Assembly (NCBI GenBank): GCA_024734555.1
Contig: JANPWX010000548.1
Coordinates: forward strand, 491,842-555,841
Direction of reading: 5' to 3'
Length of the DNA: 64,000 nucleotides
Source of the DNA: Trochalopteron elliotii
Lineage: Eukaryota > Chordata > Aves > Passeriformes > Leiothrichidae
In this document: piece by piece, positions 49,472 through 62,513 of the stretch
Numbering within the stretch: position 1 is the stretch's first letter
Layout: each line of letters opens with the position of its first letter
The notes under the pieces: generated by a model
Told to the model about the DNA's origin: nothing
Database searches by the model: none
Seen by the model: the letters and a program-made list of their open reading frames with translations, nothing else
Program-made: the position numbers and the translations under genes

Positions 49472-52400
49472 GCAGATTTTAGCAGTCCACATCATTTATT
49501 ATTGGGATTACATTAGCAGGGTTGCTAATGAGAAATGAGATTGAGATGTAAGTGAGCATTTTCCTCCCAGGGACAAGAGATTGACCAATACTCACTAAAA
49601 GAAGCAGTAAAAAGCAGCATGTGGGTTCTGTGCCATCTGGGCAGTTTCCACAGAGAACTTGTCTGGAGTCTTAACAGACCTGGAGGAATCCACCTGGCTT
49701 CTAGTCAGAGAATGTGTTGCAAGATGCATTTGTACCTTCATGCCTCAGTTTTAAGGCACTCCCTAAGATCAGGATTTATGGTTGATGAGTGGGAAGGGAG
49801 CACAGTCCAGGCCTCTCCAAACCTGGGAGCAGCCACTGCTGTCAGACTGACCTGAAAGGCTCCACACCCTGCAAAGCCTCACTGCCAGGAACAGCAGAAC
49901 TCCACAGGCTGGCAAAGGTGAGCCTAAAACTTCACCTCCACGAGGTGAAAATCAAGAAGAGCTCATACAATCTTGTCCTGTTTCCTGGCAGAAACAACAG
50001 CAAAACAAGCAGCCCTTGGCAGGCAAGAGAGATGCTCTGTAATGCACTTCGGGAAAGTGCCCTGCAGTTGTACTGACACTACCTGCCCAGCTCAATAACT
50101 GCCACAGAACAGAGAGCAGGCAGTGGGAAGGTCAGGTGGAAATTAGATTCCAAAAGAGACACTGTGCATTTAAAATTCTCCAGCCTCGGGAGGACAGAAT
50201 TGAGTTGTTTATTCAGGGAGGAAGCACGTCTGGCTAACATTGAGTTTGCATTTAATTGGCACTGATGAACAATAAAGTTGCAAACTCCTTTCAGCAGTGC
50301 ATGAATGTGCAGAAAACAACCTGCCACAGAACATTATATAGGAAATATTGTCCTTTGGCATCCTGCAGCCTTCTGCCATGTGAATCACAGCCCATTTAAC
50401 AATGACATGGATGCTGGGCTGCTCAGGGGAGGGAAAGGCAGCTCTGACCATTACACACCAGCCAACATCATTACAGTCAATTACCCCATTAGCACTGAAT
50501 CAGACCTGATACGTGAACAGGGAGCCTCAATGCTCTTCAAGTGCTGCTTTCAACTGGAGATCAAAAATGGGCACAGGAAAATATCCAGCTGCTTACAACC
50601 AGCGCTCAGCACCCGGCAGCATTGGGTCCCTAATTAGGATTTAATAAGCTGGTAATTGTAATGGCAGCGGTCTCATTAGCCTGATGCCTCATTACTGTGA
50701 GCACAGATCAAGTTGAGAAAGCCAGTCAACCTTGCAAGGCTTTCCAAACAACCAGACAAGAGCTGATTAAAGCAAGCGCTGCTTTTGAGGCAGCTCCTAA
50801 TGAAAAGTGAAATCGCTGCCAATGGGAAACCAACAGTAATTTGTGTCACTCTTTTAAAGAACATCTTTAGTGAGAGGCATGGGACCAGGAAGTTTGTTAA
50901 TACTAAATAAATGCCCAGAATAAAAAGGAAGAATTTGTAGTCAGCACTACAAAATCAGGAACACCGAACTGGAACAATGCTTGCCCCAAAGACAGTCCCT
51001 GGAAGTTACTAATGACTGCTCAGGGTAAAATCTCTAAAGCAGACCAACACGTCTCTGAATCTCAAAGAACTTCATGGCCTGTGGTTACTGGCTCTGTTTA
51101 TTGAAGCTGTCACTTCAGGTGCACACTTGGACACTGCTCAATAGCAGCTGAAATCATGCTGAGTTCTCACTGCAGTGCTCAGAGTGTCTTTGATCAAACA
51201 AATCTCTCTGCTGACTCTCACCTGCCTCTGTTTATGTAAGATCACAGCTAAAGGTCTGAAATAAAGTCGTGCATTTATCAATAAGAGAAATGCAATGTGT
51301 TTTATAAATGCTTTTGGCTTCAGGAACTTAGGTAAAAGAGTAGACTATTTCATGAACAAAACTGGAGCACAGATGCCATCTCATGCTGGGTAATCCCCTA
51401 GAAACCAATCAATCAACAACTTCTGAATGCAAATCAAAAAGCCTTTAGGCTCTGTTGCTCACCTTTTTTCCAACCAAAAACATTAAGTTTACTGAGGCCA
51501 GGATTTTGCAGCAAGTCATTTTACACCACCTTTTCATCTCAAGAGAGTAATGTGAGCAGAGAGTTTGTAAAATTAATTCAAAATAATCAATTCATTAAAA
51601 ATAAGTATCAAAGTGGCTTCATGAAAATCAAATCTCTAACAAAAAAAAAGAACATTTCTGAGCTTGATTTCTGAGTATCCAACTAGGCAGCTTTAAAGTT
51701 CCTGTGAGTGGTTAACAAGGCAGACACATGTAAAACATCTTATACAGGAGGGAATTGAAGGATTAACCTTTTTTACTTATGAAAAGATGCCTACAGAACA
51801 AATCTTTATATAGGCTGCCTTTTATTTTCATAAAATAGTTGACCTACCACAGAGAGAAAACTCTCTCTTAGCCTCCTGAGTAATTTTGGGAAAGCAGAGG
51901 ATGTATTTGCACAGAGGCCTTGGAGCTGCAGCCACCCCACGGGGCTGTCACTGGTGTCACTCTGCAGCTGTTACCTCCCTGCTCAGAAAAGTAGCAATGG
52001 TCATGGCCACCAAAAATGGAGGAACCCCTCAGGAGCCTGAAAATGAGATTTTTTTTTTAGCAGTTAAGAGGGTCTTTGCTATGCTGATATCAGCACTAGT
52101 ACTCCCAAGAGCCACGAGCTGGTGTCTGCCCAGTCCTGCAGGAAGGTTCAGGAAGAGCACACAGCAAAATCCTCTCCTTGCCTGGTTTTGTGTCTTTCAA
52201 CATCAGGAAATGTGCACCTTAGTGGGAAAACCCCCAATGAGTTTTGATCAGTAACTTTACAGCATTATCATTAGGGGATGTTTTGCTCCAGTCCCAAGAT
52301 CTCCTTTCCTTCCCTTAAAATGAGATTTCTCGTGGTGTAACTCAATGACCTCCACAAAGCACAGTTATTCACTAACATCAAAATTAATGCTAATGCTGCA

Positions 52401-53587
52401 GTAATACAATTTATGAAAAATCCAAAAAAGCATTCAGCACTTACAATTAGGGCATAATTACGAGTTTGAAAGGAACCCAAATAACTATACCTGCTTTTCC
52501 TCACACAAGTTACTGGTCTGAGTATCCAGACCCTTGCAAAACAATTCCACAAATCCTGCTGGAATAATCAAGTAAGGAAGTCCTGGTCTTTTAATGTCAT
52601 TTGATGTAACATTCTGTTGCTACTGGAACCCACAGGTTTCCCTATATTTACCCAGAGGCCAGGCAGCTCTGTTATCTGATGGAGAAATCTATCCATGCAC
52701 TTGGAGGCTTGAAAAGATGGGACGAATTTTGCCTCTCCTGCCCAAAGCAATTGGGCATTTACCTCACATATCCTCAGCAGCACCATGCTGGCTGTGGGGG
52801 GCCAAGGAATGGCCCAAAGGGCACCAGGGCAGTCTGTGTTTGGCAGATACTGCAGCCTGACCACTTGTCTGGCCACAGATGTATTTTCTTTAGCTGTTTT
52901 GGTACTGCCAGTCCTCAAGAGCTGTGAGCAGAGCCATTTCCTCAGGGAAAGCCTTTCCACCACCAAGGCTCAGAAAACACTGCAGGCAAAGTGAGCCCAC
53001 ATCATCTCCTTTACTGTTTCTCAGTGAAAGAAATGATCTGCAATGAACTCTCTGAGGTCACAGACCTCAGCAGACTCTAATAAATTGTGTAATTTATTGT
53101 CTAACCAGACTCTGTGTGGATCCTTCACATGTCCCAGTATAACACAACATCCCTATTTGGTTTGTGCATAATTTAAGGAACAGCTGAGTGTTGTTTCCTT
53201 CCTTGTGCAAGAGTGGATGCAGCCACATGTCTGAGCACTTCCCTGCACAAACATCTCAGCTCAAAACTGCAGAATTTGGTATTTTGCAGGGAAGTCTCTG
53301 CCAAGTTCAGCATGGGCAGAACTTCAGTCTGTGTCTGCACCCCTGGCATCCATCACCACTGGTTTGTGTCACCTCGTTTCACCATTTTCCTTACAACCAC
53401 CACTTCATTTTGTGGTCCCAGTTTTGTTCTGTGGTTTGGAGGAACTTACACTATATTTTTTTATTAAAATCTGGACGAGAAGTTACTCTGAGGTGAAACA
53501 AATCCCTGACATGTTGAAGCAACGGCCAGCACTGCTGGCACATCCATCTTCAGCATACAGATGTCCCTAAAGAGCCCCTCTCAGTGT
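49472..53587. other. Intergenic, possible conserved element at 50633-50870
   Basis: The stretch 50633-50870 is rich in TAAT/ATTA cores (AATTAGGATTTAATAAGC, GGTAATTGTAATGG) mixed with GC-containing sequence and free of simple repeats. It resembles developmental enhancers. Elsewhere I see no gene. The overlapping ORFs at 52568-52966 on both strands have no domain. Confidence 0.35.
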
Positions 53588-53616
53588 CTTTCAGTAATCA
53601 GGCAGATTACTGAAAG
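53588..53616. repeat. Perfect 12-bp inverted repeat with 5-nt loop
   Basis: The arms CTTTCAGTAATC (53588-53599) and GATTACTGAAAG (53605-53616) are exact reverse complements around AGGCA. No mobile-element ends or target duplications are evident. The stem is too short for a typical microRNA precursor. Confidence 0.9.
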
Positions 53617-55502
53617 TTGGGTGTTTTTATCTCTTCAACTTCCAGGAATTTTCCACTAAGTGGGAACAAGCCCTTCTGACAGCTCTGAGTCAGAGTGAAA
53701 GGCAGAAAAAGTGACAGGTTTGTATGACTTGAGAATAAAACCAGAGAGAACACATCTGCAACTTCATACATATTGAAGCAGGCTACAAAAAAGTGACAGC
53801 AAAAGAAAATCATACAGTGTTGGAACCTACAAATCAGGAGAACCAGATTGACAGCACAGCAACACCTAGAGAATAGCAGACTAGAATTGCTGGTAGAAAA
53901 TTTAAATATATTTAAATTAATTCCCCCATTCCCGAGAAGGCAATTATGTTGACGCTGGAAGTACCTAAGATTTCAATCTGTTTTGAAATATCAAGCTGTC
54001 AATATTTTCATCCATTTTGTAAATAACCATTAAGGGGAATTAAAATGCAACATTGCTCAAGGATTGCCAGTACATCATCCACACAGGAGAGAGATTAAAG
54101 CTGCCTTGACAGCTGCAGCCTCACCCAGCTGCAGCAGATGAACAGCCCATTCCAGAGCAGCACTCAAGGACAGGAGCTCAGAGGGGAAAGGAGGCAGACA
54201 GCTCTAACAGGGTGTAAAAGCTCTCCAGAGCACATTTGGACAGCCAGAAGCACAGATCAGGATTGATCTAAACCCAGAGGAATTCAGGTCATGATGTTTC
54301 TCCTTAGAAAAAGACAGCAAGACTGTCTTGGTGCATGGTTGTTCTTCCTTAACTAAACAGTCTTGTCCTGTCCCAGCCTTTCTCCTGCAAGGATCTGCTT
54401 TTACAGACACACAGAGTAGTCCAGACTGTGCCCTGGGCTAGGGGGGATGATGGGGATTTGAAGGTGTCCAGCATCACTGGGTCAGAAGACACTGGACAGC
54501 TGAAATAGAGACAATCTTTGAAAACCACATGAAAAGTTACACATTTCAGACACAGCTCAGGCAACACAGTGCAGAAGCTAAAAAATACTGAAATTGTGCC
54601 TATTGGGGCACACACAGGTTCTGCACAGTCTCAGTGTCTGGTGAAAGATAAGCCCTTCCAAATGGTGAAGTGCTCCCTCCATTCTGCTCATGAGTTGTCA
54701 TGTCCAACATGACCCAGGACCTTTTCATTAGCTCTTTATGATTCTGAAAATTCTCAGAGATTCATATTGAGTGCCAAGCTTGTTGTTTGAAATTTATTTA
54801 GCCAAGAGAAGAGTTATTTCTTCTGTTTGAATAGCCTTCTTTTGCTTTAAATTCAGTTTATTAGCCTTAATTTGACTGATGAAAAATCAAATAAGTCACA
54901 TGGTTCAATTAAAAGCAGCCAGACATGTTGGGCTTTTTCCTGTGCATGTGTAGCCCACAAAGAAAGAGAATAATGTAATAATGGCCAAAGCATTTGTTTG
55001 TATTCACCAGAAGAATAATTCATCAGACTAAAGCAATCTTGAACTAAGTCACTCTGAGGATGCAAACCAGCAGAAGGTTAAATTAGCTCTCCTAGGAACT
55101 AACTACAAATGTATTATGTTTTCAGGATGTTTTTAAAAATCAATAGAGCTCTTGTAGTACTTTATACACAACCAACAACTGACTGCAAAGTAGCTAAATC
55201 AGTTTAAGGGTGGTTTGTCCTACCCTGGGAAGGGCTAAAAGGAAGCACAAGCAGCATTTGGTGGTACAATGACATCCTGTCCCCCTCAGCACACAGCTCT
55301 CAGCCAGGCTGAGCAATCCTGCACTCCTCAGAACTATTTTACCAGCTCATAGTCCTAAACTTTGGAACACCTGGAAAAATGCCCTTGATCAGCCAGGAGC
55401 AGTCACTGCTGCACTGGTAGGACAATGGTTTCGTAGTTTGCCCAGCTTGATGCAGTTTTCTGCTCCTTTTTTCACCAGAGCCCATGGCAGACTGGTGTTT
55501 TC
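53617..55502. other. Intergenic, no gene seen
   Basis: A stretch around 53925-54060 is AT-rich with scattered CpG and no simple repeats, and might be conserved noncoding DNA. ORFs are short and lack motifs. Confidence 0.35.
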
Positions 55503-55740
55503 ACAGAATCACAGACTGGTCTGGGTTGGAAGGGACCTGAAAGTCCCACCCCTGCCATGGGGAGGGACATCTACCTCTGTCTCAGGGTGCTCCAAATCCC
55601 ATCCAACCTGGCCTTGGACACTGCCAGGGATCCAGGGGTAGCCACAGCTTCTCTGGGCACCCTGTGCCAGTGCTGTACCACCCTGAATAAAGAATTTCTT
55701 TCTAATATCCAACCTGCTCTCTTATAGCTTAAAGCCATCT
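55503..55740 (-). mobile_element. CR1 LINE 3' end, minus orientation
   Basis: On the plus strand it begins ACAGAATCACAGACTGG, then GGGTTGGAAGGGACCTGAAA, and continues through CCCATCCAACCTGGCCTTGG, CACTGCCAGGGATCCAGGG, CTTCTCTGGGCACCCTGTG, AAAGAATTTCTTTCTAATATC and CTTAAAGCCATC. This is the standard reverse complement of a CR1 3' terminus, among the better preserved copies here. A diverged extension may continue to about 55830. Confidence 0.92.
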
Positions 55741-58700
55741 TTTGCTCACTTATATAAACACAGAGCAAAGGATAATCTTTTGTTTCCCTGTTTTCCAGGC
55801 AAACCACCTCCCATCTCTGAAGGTTAGCCCTGGGGCTACACACATTTAATTACACCTGTAATGAAAAACCTTCCTGCAGCACACGTGGCCCAGGTCTGAG
55901 GTCTTGGGCACCACTGTGCACCAGCCCCTGCACAGCTGAACACAGACCCTCCATGCCCACCCCACCCAGGACTTGGAAAGAGGAAACCACGATCTGGATT
56001 TCTTACAAGAGCCCAGAGATGATACAGCTCAGGAGGGGGTTTGGGAAATGTGCCTCAAAGGTGATTCCTGACCTTAGCAGATCACCGACTGTGGCTTGTT
56101 TTAAAGTAACAATCAGAGAAACAAACGTGACCATGAGGCATCGACGGGCCCTGTAGATCAAACAGCAGCAACTGTGGTTGTGAAACCTCAGCCAGAACAG
56201 CTGAGGCTGCTGCACTGCCCTGCTCAGTCTCCTTTGCTCAGTTTGGACCTTCAGGTGCCTGGAGATGCTCCCAAGATGAGCAGCTGCACTGCAAGCTGAC
56301 AAGAGGACCTGGCAAGTTTCAAACTTGTCAGTCCAAGTTCAGAGAGTTTGCAGCAGATTTGCAGAAACTTTTTGCTAAATAGAGTAGATGAAATATTATG
56401 CTAACATTTTTCTTGTTTCCTTTTACCCAAGGAAATCCCCAATTCATTAGCAGGGTCAGAGTGTGAAACCACAGATTTCCTGAACTTTTGTCACCTGTGA
56501 TTCATGAGAGTTCAGACCTTTAGGTCTGCCCAGCAATTCCTACAATGGAGAAGCTTTTCCACATGAAGAAATTGCCACTGGGAAGCTACACTGCAGGAAC
56601 TGTGCTCCCACCAGAGAGAGGTCACAGTCCCACAGCACTGGGGTCCTGCTCATTGCTGTGCTCACAATAAGCTGACAAGGAGGTGACCTGTGAAACATGA
56701 AGTTCCTGTGCCATCACCCAGGGAAGTGCAGAACGTTGACTACAAAGAGCTACAGGACTTCATTTCACTGAGCAAGGCTGTGAGAGCTCCAGCCCACACC
56801 TGATTGCAGTGACTTACAAAGTGATGCACTTTGCAAAGAGAAAATGTGATCCTAATTCTGCTTTCACATGGAGGAGCTGCTACTACCCACAAATGGCATC
56901 TCGGCACTCTAAAAATCAGTTCTAAGGGTTACTTTGATATACAGCAGTATAGTAAGAAAAGGCAAATTCAAAGCTGGGAATTATTTAAAAAGAAATAATA
57001 AAACATAATTATGCCAGAACATGAATGAACTGAAGGTGCAGTTTTTCATTCCATGTCACATTCCCAGAAGGAACCAGGAAACAGAAGTATGGGAGCAGGA
57101 TTTCACTTTATGGGTGTCTTTGCCCTGCATATCTGTAGCTATGGCATTCTCTGCAGAAGACTGGAGGCATAACTGGAAAGCACATTTCACTTGAATACGC
57201 ATTCAGAAATTGTAACTGAGGGAACAAATAGGATAATGAGATTATTTCCAAAACAAGTAGATAATCACCAGGTATGACGCATCTCTGCATTTTAAGGGAA
57301 ATGATTATTCTACAGCTTGGATGGAATCCTGCCTCAGATCCATTCCAACAGACACCCAAACTGTGCACCTGAAACAACTGAGGCTGTATGAGCAACTGGG
57401 AACAGCAGGTGCTGGCTCAATAAAGACTTAATACAGAAGTAATGAAGAAAAAGAACCAAACAGGCCTGTTTTCCTTCTGCTCTTGCACAGGTAGGACTGG
57501 TCCTGTTTGCAAAGTTCTCCTTCCAGCTCCTTCCACGAGGTGGGCTCAAGTGCTAGCAGCCCATGGCCCCAAACCAGAAATCTGGGAGCACATCCATTTA
57601 CTGATGTGTGGCACCTGCTGGAGAAATCTTTTGTTTCAGGTTGACCACACAGGGAACTTGAGTCAGGAACAAATAATCCTTAGATTGCAAGCCCTGATCT
57701 GTTTCAAACAGGCTGAATGTCACTGCTCAGCCACTCCTGCCACAGGAACAGGCAACTGTGGAGGGAAGAGGTGAGTTTACAGTCCACCAGCTCTCCCACA
57801 GTGACTGTGTGGAGGCATTTGGGGTGTTTGCTGGCAGTCCAATTCATTCCATGCTCACTGGATGTTTCCCTTACCCCAGGGATCACCTCAGCAACCCAGC
57901 AGAGCCTGCAGACCCCCACCCTTCCCATCCCTTGAACAGGAGCTCACCCTGGCAAAGCACCTCATCCACAGGGCAGCACCTACCAGCCATCCTGAGATAT
58001 TAATTTATGAACTGTTCTCTGTACAAAACCACCCAGTTTGCTGATAGATGGCAAATGGTGCAAACCATGAGTAATAACAAATAAATAACCTGCTGCTCTG
58101 CAACAGACCCCAGTGCTGACCCAGGTCATCACAGCAACTGGAAGAGTTTTTCTTAAGGAACAACTAATTGAAAAACAAGACTAATGAGGCAATAAGTGCT
58201 ATTACTAAATCCATTCTGTTGTCATCATTAGGCGAGTCAACATTCCTGTTCTGTGCTAATTAGGTCAGATAGCAGAAGCCCAGAAAGAAGAACATTAACC
58301 AAGTGTATCTGGAGCATTCCAGAGACAGCCAGAAGGGATTTCTGAGTACTCACTGCCTGTGGAATTTTGGAATCCCCTTAACAAGTCATTCCAGTTGGAT
58401 CAAGATACATTGGTTTAATCCTTTCCCTCTCTCTAGCAAAGCACAAAGCACTTTGTCAAGGAGTTTTCAGCTGAGGCCAAGTCAGCAAGTTTGACCTGTT
58501 TTGCTCATGCAGTAATGCTGATTTTCTGTCCTTCCTGATAGACGGGGGACAACTTCCCCTCACAGATGACTCTGGTCCCCATTCAAAGCCACTCTATTTC
58601 AGTGCTACAAGGATGAAATTTAGATTCTCCAGCCTTTTTCTCTTAACAGGCACTAGGGACATAAAAATAGCTTGTTGGGCCAGTGTCACACTGACTTGTG

Positions 58701-59030
58701 CTAAATTCACAAAGTAAATTCCCATGGCTTGTGACTACTGGAATAACACCTGCCAGACTAAGTCAACACCTGGTTCACACCTGCCATGATTACCAATACC
58801 TGAAGTTTATAAGCTTCAAAAAGATCCTTGTTTATCCCAGATGAAATCCAGGATGGTTGCAGTCAACTGATCCTGAAGGCCCACACTGTGAGCTGAACCA
58901 AGTGCCCTCTGGATACCTTGTGCATGTCAAGGCATCACACAACAAAAACATAACAAAACAAACCCACAAAATTCTTTGTTTTCTCTCTGCTGGAGCTGGG
59001 TTGATGACAGGAGTCAAATTCAAGGGGTTG
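55741..59030. other. Intergenic, possible conserved element at 58145-58275
   Basis: The stretch 58145-58275 contains CAACTAATTG, CTAATGAGGCAATAAG and GCTAATTAGG motifs without repeats and may be a conserved noncoding element. ORFs near 57704-58044 overlap on both strands and carry no domain. The right-hand end may enter the CACUL1 3'UTR. Confidence 0.35.
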
Positions 59031-62000
59031 TTTTTTATTCCATAGTTCTACAGAATACTCCTTTCACTAGGGTTGTCACAGTGTACATGAAAACATTTTT
59101 CAGTCACTCAAAACATGTCCTTTGTAGTTCTTGGGGGTTTTGTTGGTTTTCTTGATTGTTAGAAAGTAAATAATCATGTCAGGGACAAATTAAAAGGGAT
59201 GAGTCTGGCTGATCACATTCCTATCAAATGACAGGAGTCAAAAACAACTTCTTCAATGCATTAATCTGTAAACATTTCCCCAACAACTGCAGGAAGGAGA
59301 TGCAGCTGAGAAAGAGTTGGGTACTTACTTGGTTAGACCCCCACACCCCATCATTTGTACCAAATACCATCTTAAACCAGGTATCAACACCTGCCAACCA
59401 TTAGTCAGCATGCTGAATTTAAATATTTCAACTTCTCAAATAAAGAAATGAAATTAATCTAAAAATATTTTAATGTAGCAAGCTTGGCTATAGAACCAGT
59501 GCAACATAAAGAGGACACCCATTGTAGAACCAACTTTACTGCTTAACAGAGTAAGCTACAGATGCAACAGATTCACCACAAGTTATTTGGTTAAATTAAA
59601 TACTGAAGTTAGGATCATGCTGTTGGTAATTGTGGTTTTACAGTACCAATGCTCAAGTTGGCTGAGTTAGTTTGACTGTAAGCAAAATGCAAGTTTACAG
59701 TGAAACAAAATAATTTAGTATAGTATCCTGTATTCTGTTCCATGCTCAGTCACAATGATAATGCCTTCAACAGATAAACCACATTTCAGCATTATGTAAA
59801 TAATGCCAAAACATACCGGAATTGTAATGCCAAATTTACAACATAATACAGTGCTTAACAAACAGATTCCTCAGGCATGGGGGCCAGTGGTGACAGTGCT
59901 AAACAGGACTAGAAGCATCCAAGCCCTACTCAGTGCATACACAGCAGAGCACACTGACAGGAATGCTTTACCTCTTGATGGAATTGTCACTCTGGGAGTT
60001 TGTGTCCCAAACATAATGCAATGGAAAACGAATGTTAAACCCTTGCCTCAGAGATGAAGCAAAAGCACTACATGTTATTTACAAAACTGAACCAGTAAAA
60101 CCACTTTAAGAACAGAGAAAAACTGTGATCACTTGACAAAGGTGACAGAGCTTGGTTACTGTACTGTGTGAACCAGGATGGTAACAAAGTTGTAAACAAA
60201 CTTTAACCAAATTAGGTTAATGCATCTATTCTTAACTCAAGAATATTGCCATTTCAGCAGACAGTGGTTTTTAAAGCTAAGGACACTATCAGAGGTTTTA
60301 TTTTTGTTTAAAGCCAAAATTTTAAAAACCTGGAAGCTGACAAATTATTGTTGTTCCTTTTTAGCCTTATTAACTTCTCCACAGCACACTTCAACAAAAT
60401 TTTCAACCCCCCTGATTTTATCTAATTCTGCTCCAACTTAAGTAGCTGGTAGCAAAGTTGAAGCAGACACCACCAACACCTGAAAATCCCTTCTCAGAGT
60501 GGCTTGGTTTCCACCACTGGGGATGAGTTCAGACTGCTGGCATTGTTCTACATTGAACAAAAAGCACTGAAGCATTAGGTCTTAATTTGAAAAGAAACAC
60601 TTCCTCAGAATTAAACAGGCTTTCAAAATATGCAAAGAAAGACAGAGGGAAATCATATTTGAATCTGTCAATCCCAGCAGTGTCAAACTCATTCTTCCCC
60701 CCACCTTCCAACCAAACCACATGGCCAAAGTGGCTGATGAGACCCTGACGGAATTAAATCCACTGACACAAAGCCTGGATACAAAACAAAAAGAAACTTT
60801 GTCCCTGCCGCATCTATTTTTTTTCTTTTTTTTTTCTTGCATTTTGTCATGAACCCATACAAGCATGAAAGGAGTTGTGTTGGTATTTTGTGTTGTTTTT
60901 TAAAACAGGTGTAAGAGTTGTGCCAGACAAAACTGATCAAACTTTTATTTCACTTCAGAAAGATTTTTTTTTATATTACCAACCTATTTCTCTTCATAAC
61001 TAAAGTGATAAAAAATAAACCCATAGTAATGAAAAAAACCCCAAACCCTGTAATCAAACTACTTTTTCAAGTATGTTTCTCCCCTCATGAAAGAGCTGCA
61101 TTAGCCATCCTGCTGATTAAAACCTACATCACAATGAGCAGACTTAGCCCCTAGGCCCAGGCCCCCTGGAAATGGGTTCAGCTGGACCTCCAGGACACAA
61201 GACTGGAGGCAGATGGACACATGCACACTTCATATCCCTCCTGAAATCCCTGATTCTGACTACATCCACTGTCACAGCTCCATCACATCCCCCCAGCAGG
61301 AGAAATGGCACAGGAGCCACACAGTGATGTTGGACAGGTACCATTGTTGAGCCCAGTGCAAATCTCATGCTGATGGAGATGCATTTTGCAGAGTTACCAG
61401 ACTGGAGAGTTTTGCCCACACTGTTTTTACAGAGCACAACGTAAACCTCATCCTGGTGTTTTGCTCAGTCTGGAATTCTCATCTCCATCTATTGCAATTA
61501 TGGAATCATAGAATCACAGAATAGTCTGGGTTGGAAGGGACAAGGATCATCCAGTCCAACTCCTGAGGCCAATGAGAAGTCAGTGAGGGGGATTCTACAA
61601 GAGCTGGTCCCTGCATTAAACACTAATACATGTGAAAAATAAACGGGGACAAACTTCCACGTCACAATCAGTGATGGTGATAGGTTCAACTTTTCTTCCT
61701 TCCTCCTTATTTTCACTTCCCACTAATGCAAGAGAAAAGTGCAACTTTGCAGCATGTTTGTTCACATCAAGTTTTTTCCCCAAGGACACATTTTGCAGTA
61801 ACAAAATATGGTCTATAAAGTTGCAAAGTGCACAAGCTGAAGGCACAGAGTACAAACACATAGGAAAAACAGATTTCAAAATACCAAGTAACAAAAACAA
61901 AAGAGATAAAAGAAAAAATCTGGAATTCAAAACTCCCTGACAGAAGATACATTTATATGGGACCAACTCTTGAAAGGTGACAGGTTTTAAACTAACAAAC

Positions 62001-62472
62001 AAATACTGCAAAATAATGAAACTTTATTCTTATTATTTAAGTAGAAGCTCCAGAAAATAACTTGAAGTTTAAAATCAAATACACTGACGTGTTAACTAGT
62101 TTTAAGAATGTCCTTAATATTAAGAAAAGAGTGCAAAAAGGATTCTTCCATTCTAATGCTTTTGGAAGCTGCTGATTTTGGCTGCCCATTTCCACTTTGA
62201 AAGGATTGTTTTTCAAGGTGCATTCCTCACAAAGGTCTCAGAAGAAGAACTTGTTGATAGGCCAGACCAAGGAATCGTGTCTTTCAAAGCCATCCCAACT
62301 GTAGCAGCAACTGACATTTTAATGTATAAAGAAGAAAGTCCAAAACTCTTCTTTGAGGCATAGTTCGTGTCAGAGCTTGAGTGTCAGCAGTTGCCAAAGG
62401 AGGCTCCAGATACCACCTGTGCTCCTCCAGTGTCTGTTCTGGCTAGGAATAGAAGCTGATCCAGTATATTCA
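59031..62472 (-). other. CACUL1: Probable CACUL1 3' untranslated region (extent inferred)
   Basis: The minus-strand CACUL1 stop codon is at 62473-62475, so everything to its left in transcript direction is 3'UTR until a poly(A) site. Minus-strand AATAAA hexamers occur at 62023-62028, 60944-60949, 60297-60302 and 59034-59039, and any could be used. I extended the region to the furthest of these because long 3'UTRs are usual for this gene. A Pumilio-type TGTAAATA lies at 60076-60083 in sense orientation. A CR1 fragment is embedded near 61501. No competing coding frame is convincing. Confidence 0.45.
61501..61570 (-). mobile_element. CR1-like LINE tail inside the probable CACUL1 3'UTR
   Basis: GGAATCATAGAATCACAGAA, then GTCTGGGTTGGAAGGGACAA and GGATCATCCAGTCCAACTCC, is the reverse complement of a CR1-type 3' tail. 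The element is in the same orientation as CACUL1. The following roughly 55 bp may be part of the same insertion. Confidence 0.8.
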
Positions 62473-62513
62473 CTATCTGTATCCCCTGGAGCTTGCACAA
62501 GCTGATGAGCCAT
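62473..62513 (-). CDS. CACUL1: CACUL1 last coding exon (C-terminal 13 codons and stop)
   Basis: On the minus strand an acceptor (AATTTCAG) at 62514-62516 is followed by 41 coding nucleotides ending in TAG at 62473-62475. With the single A left over from the preceding exon, the frame reads NGSSACASSRGYR then stop. I recognise this as the C-terminal tail of CACUL1, CDK2-associated cullin domain protein 1. That protein promotes CDK2 activity and G1/S progression and also acts as a transcriptional co-regulator. The exon continues into the 3'UTR. The tail lies outside the cullin-like domain. Confidence rests on exact phase agreement with the next exon and on family memory. Confidence 0.85.

Noticed and set aside
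52568..52966. 132-codon minus-strand ORF with overlapping plus-strand frames
   Set aside because: Three frames are open over the same stretch, which points to composition rather than coding. No family is recognised.
59803..60057. 84-codon plus-strand ORF
   Set aside because: It lies antisense inside the probable CACUL1 3'UTR and has no motif or conserved start context.
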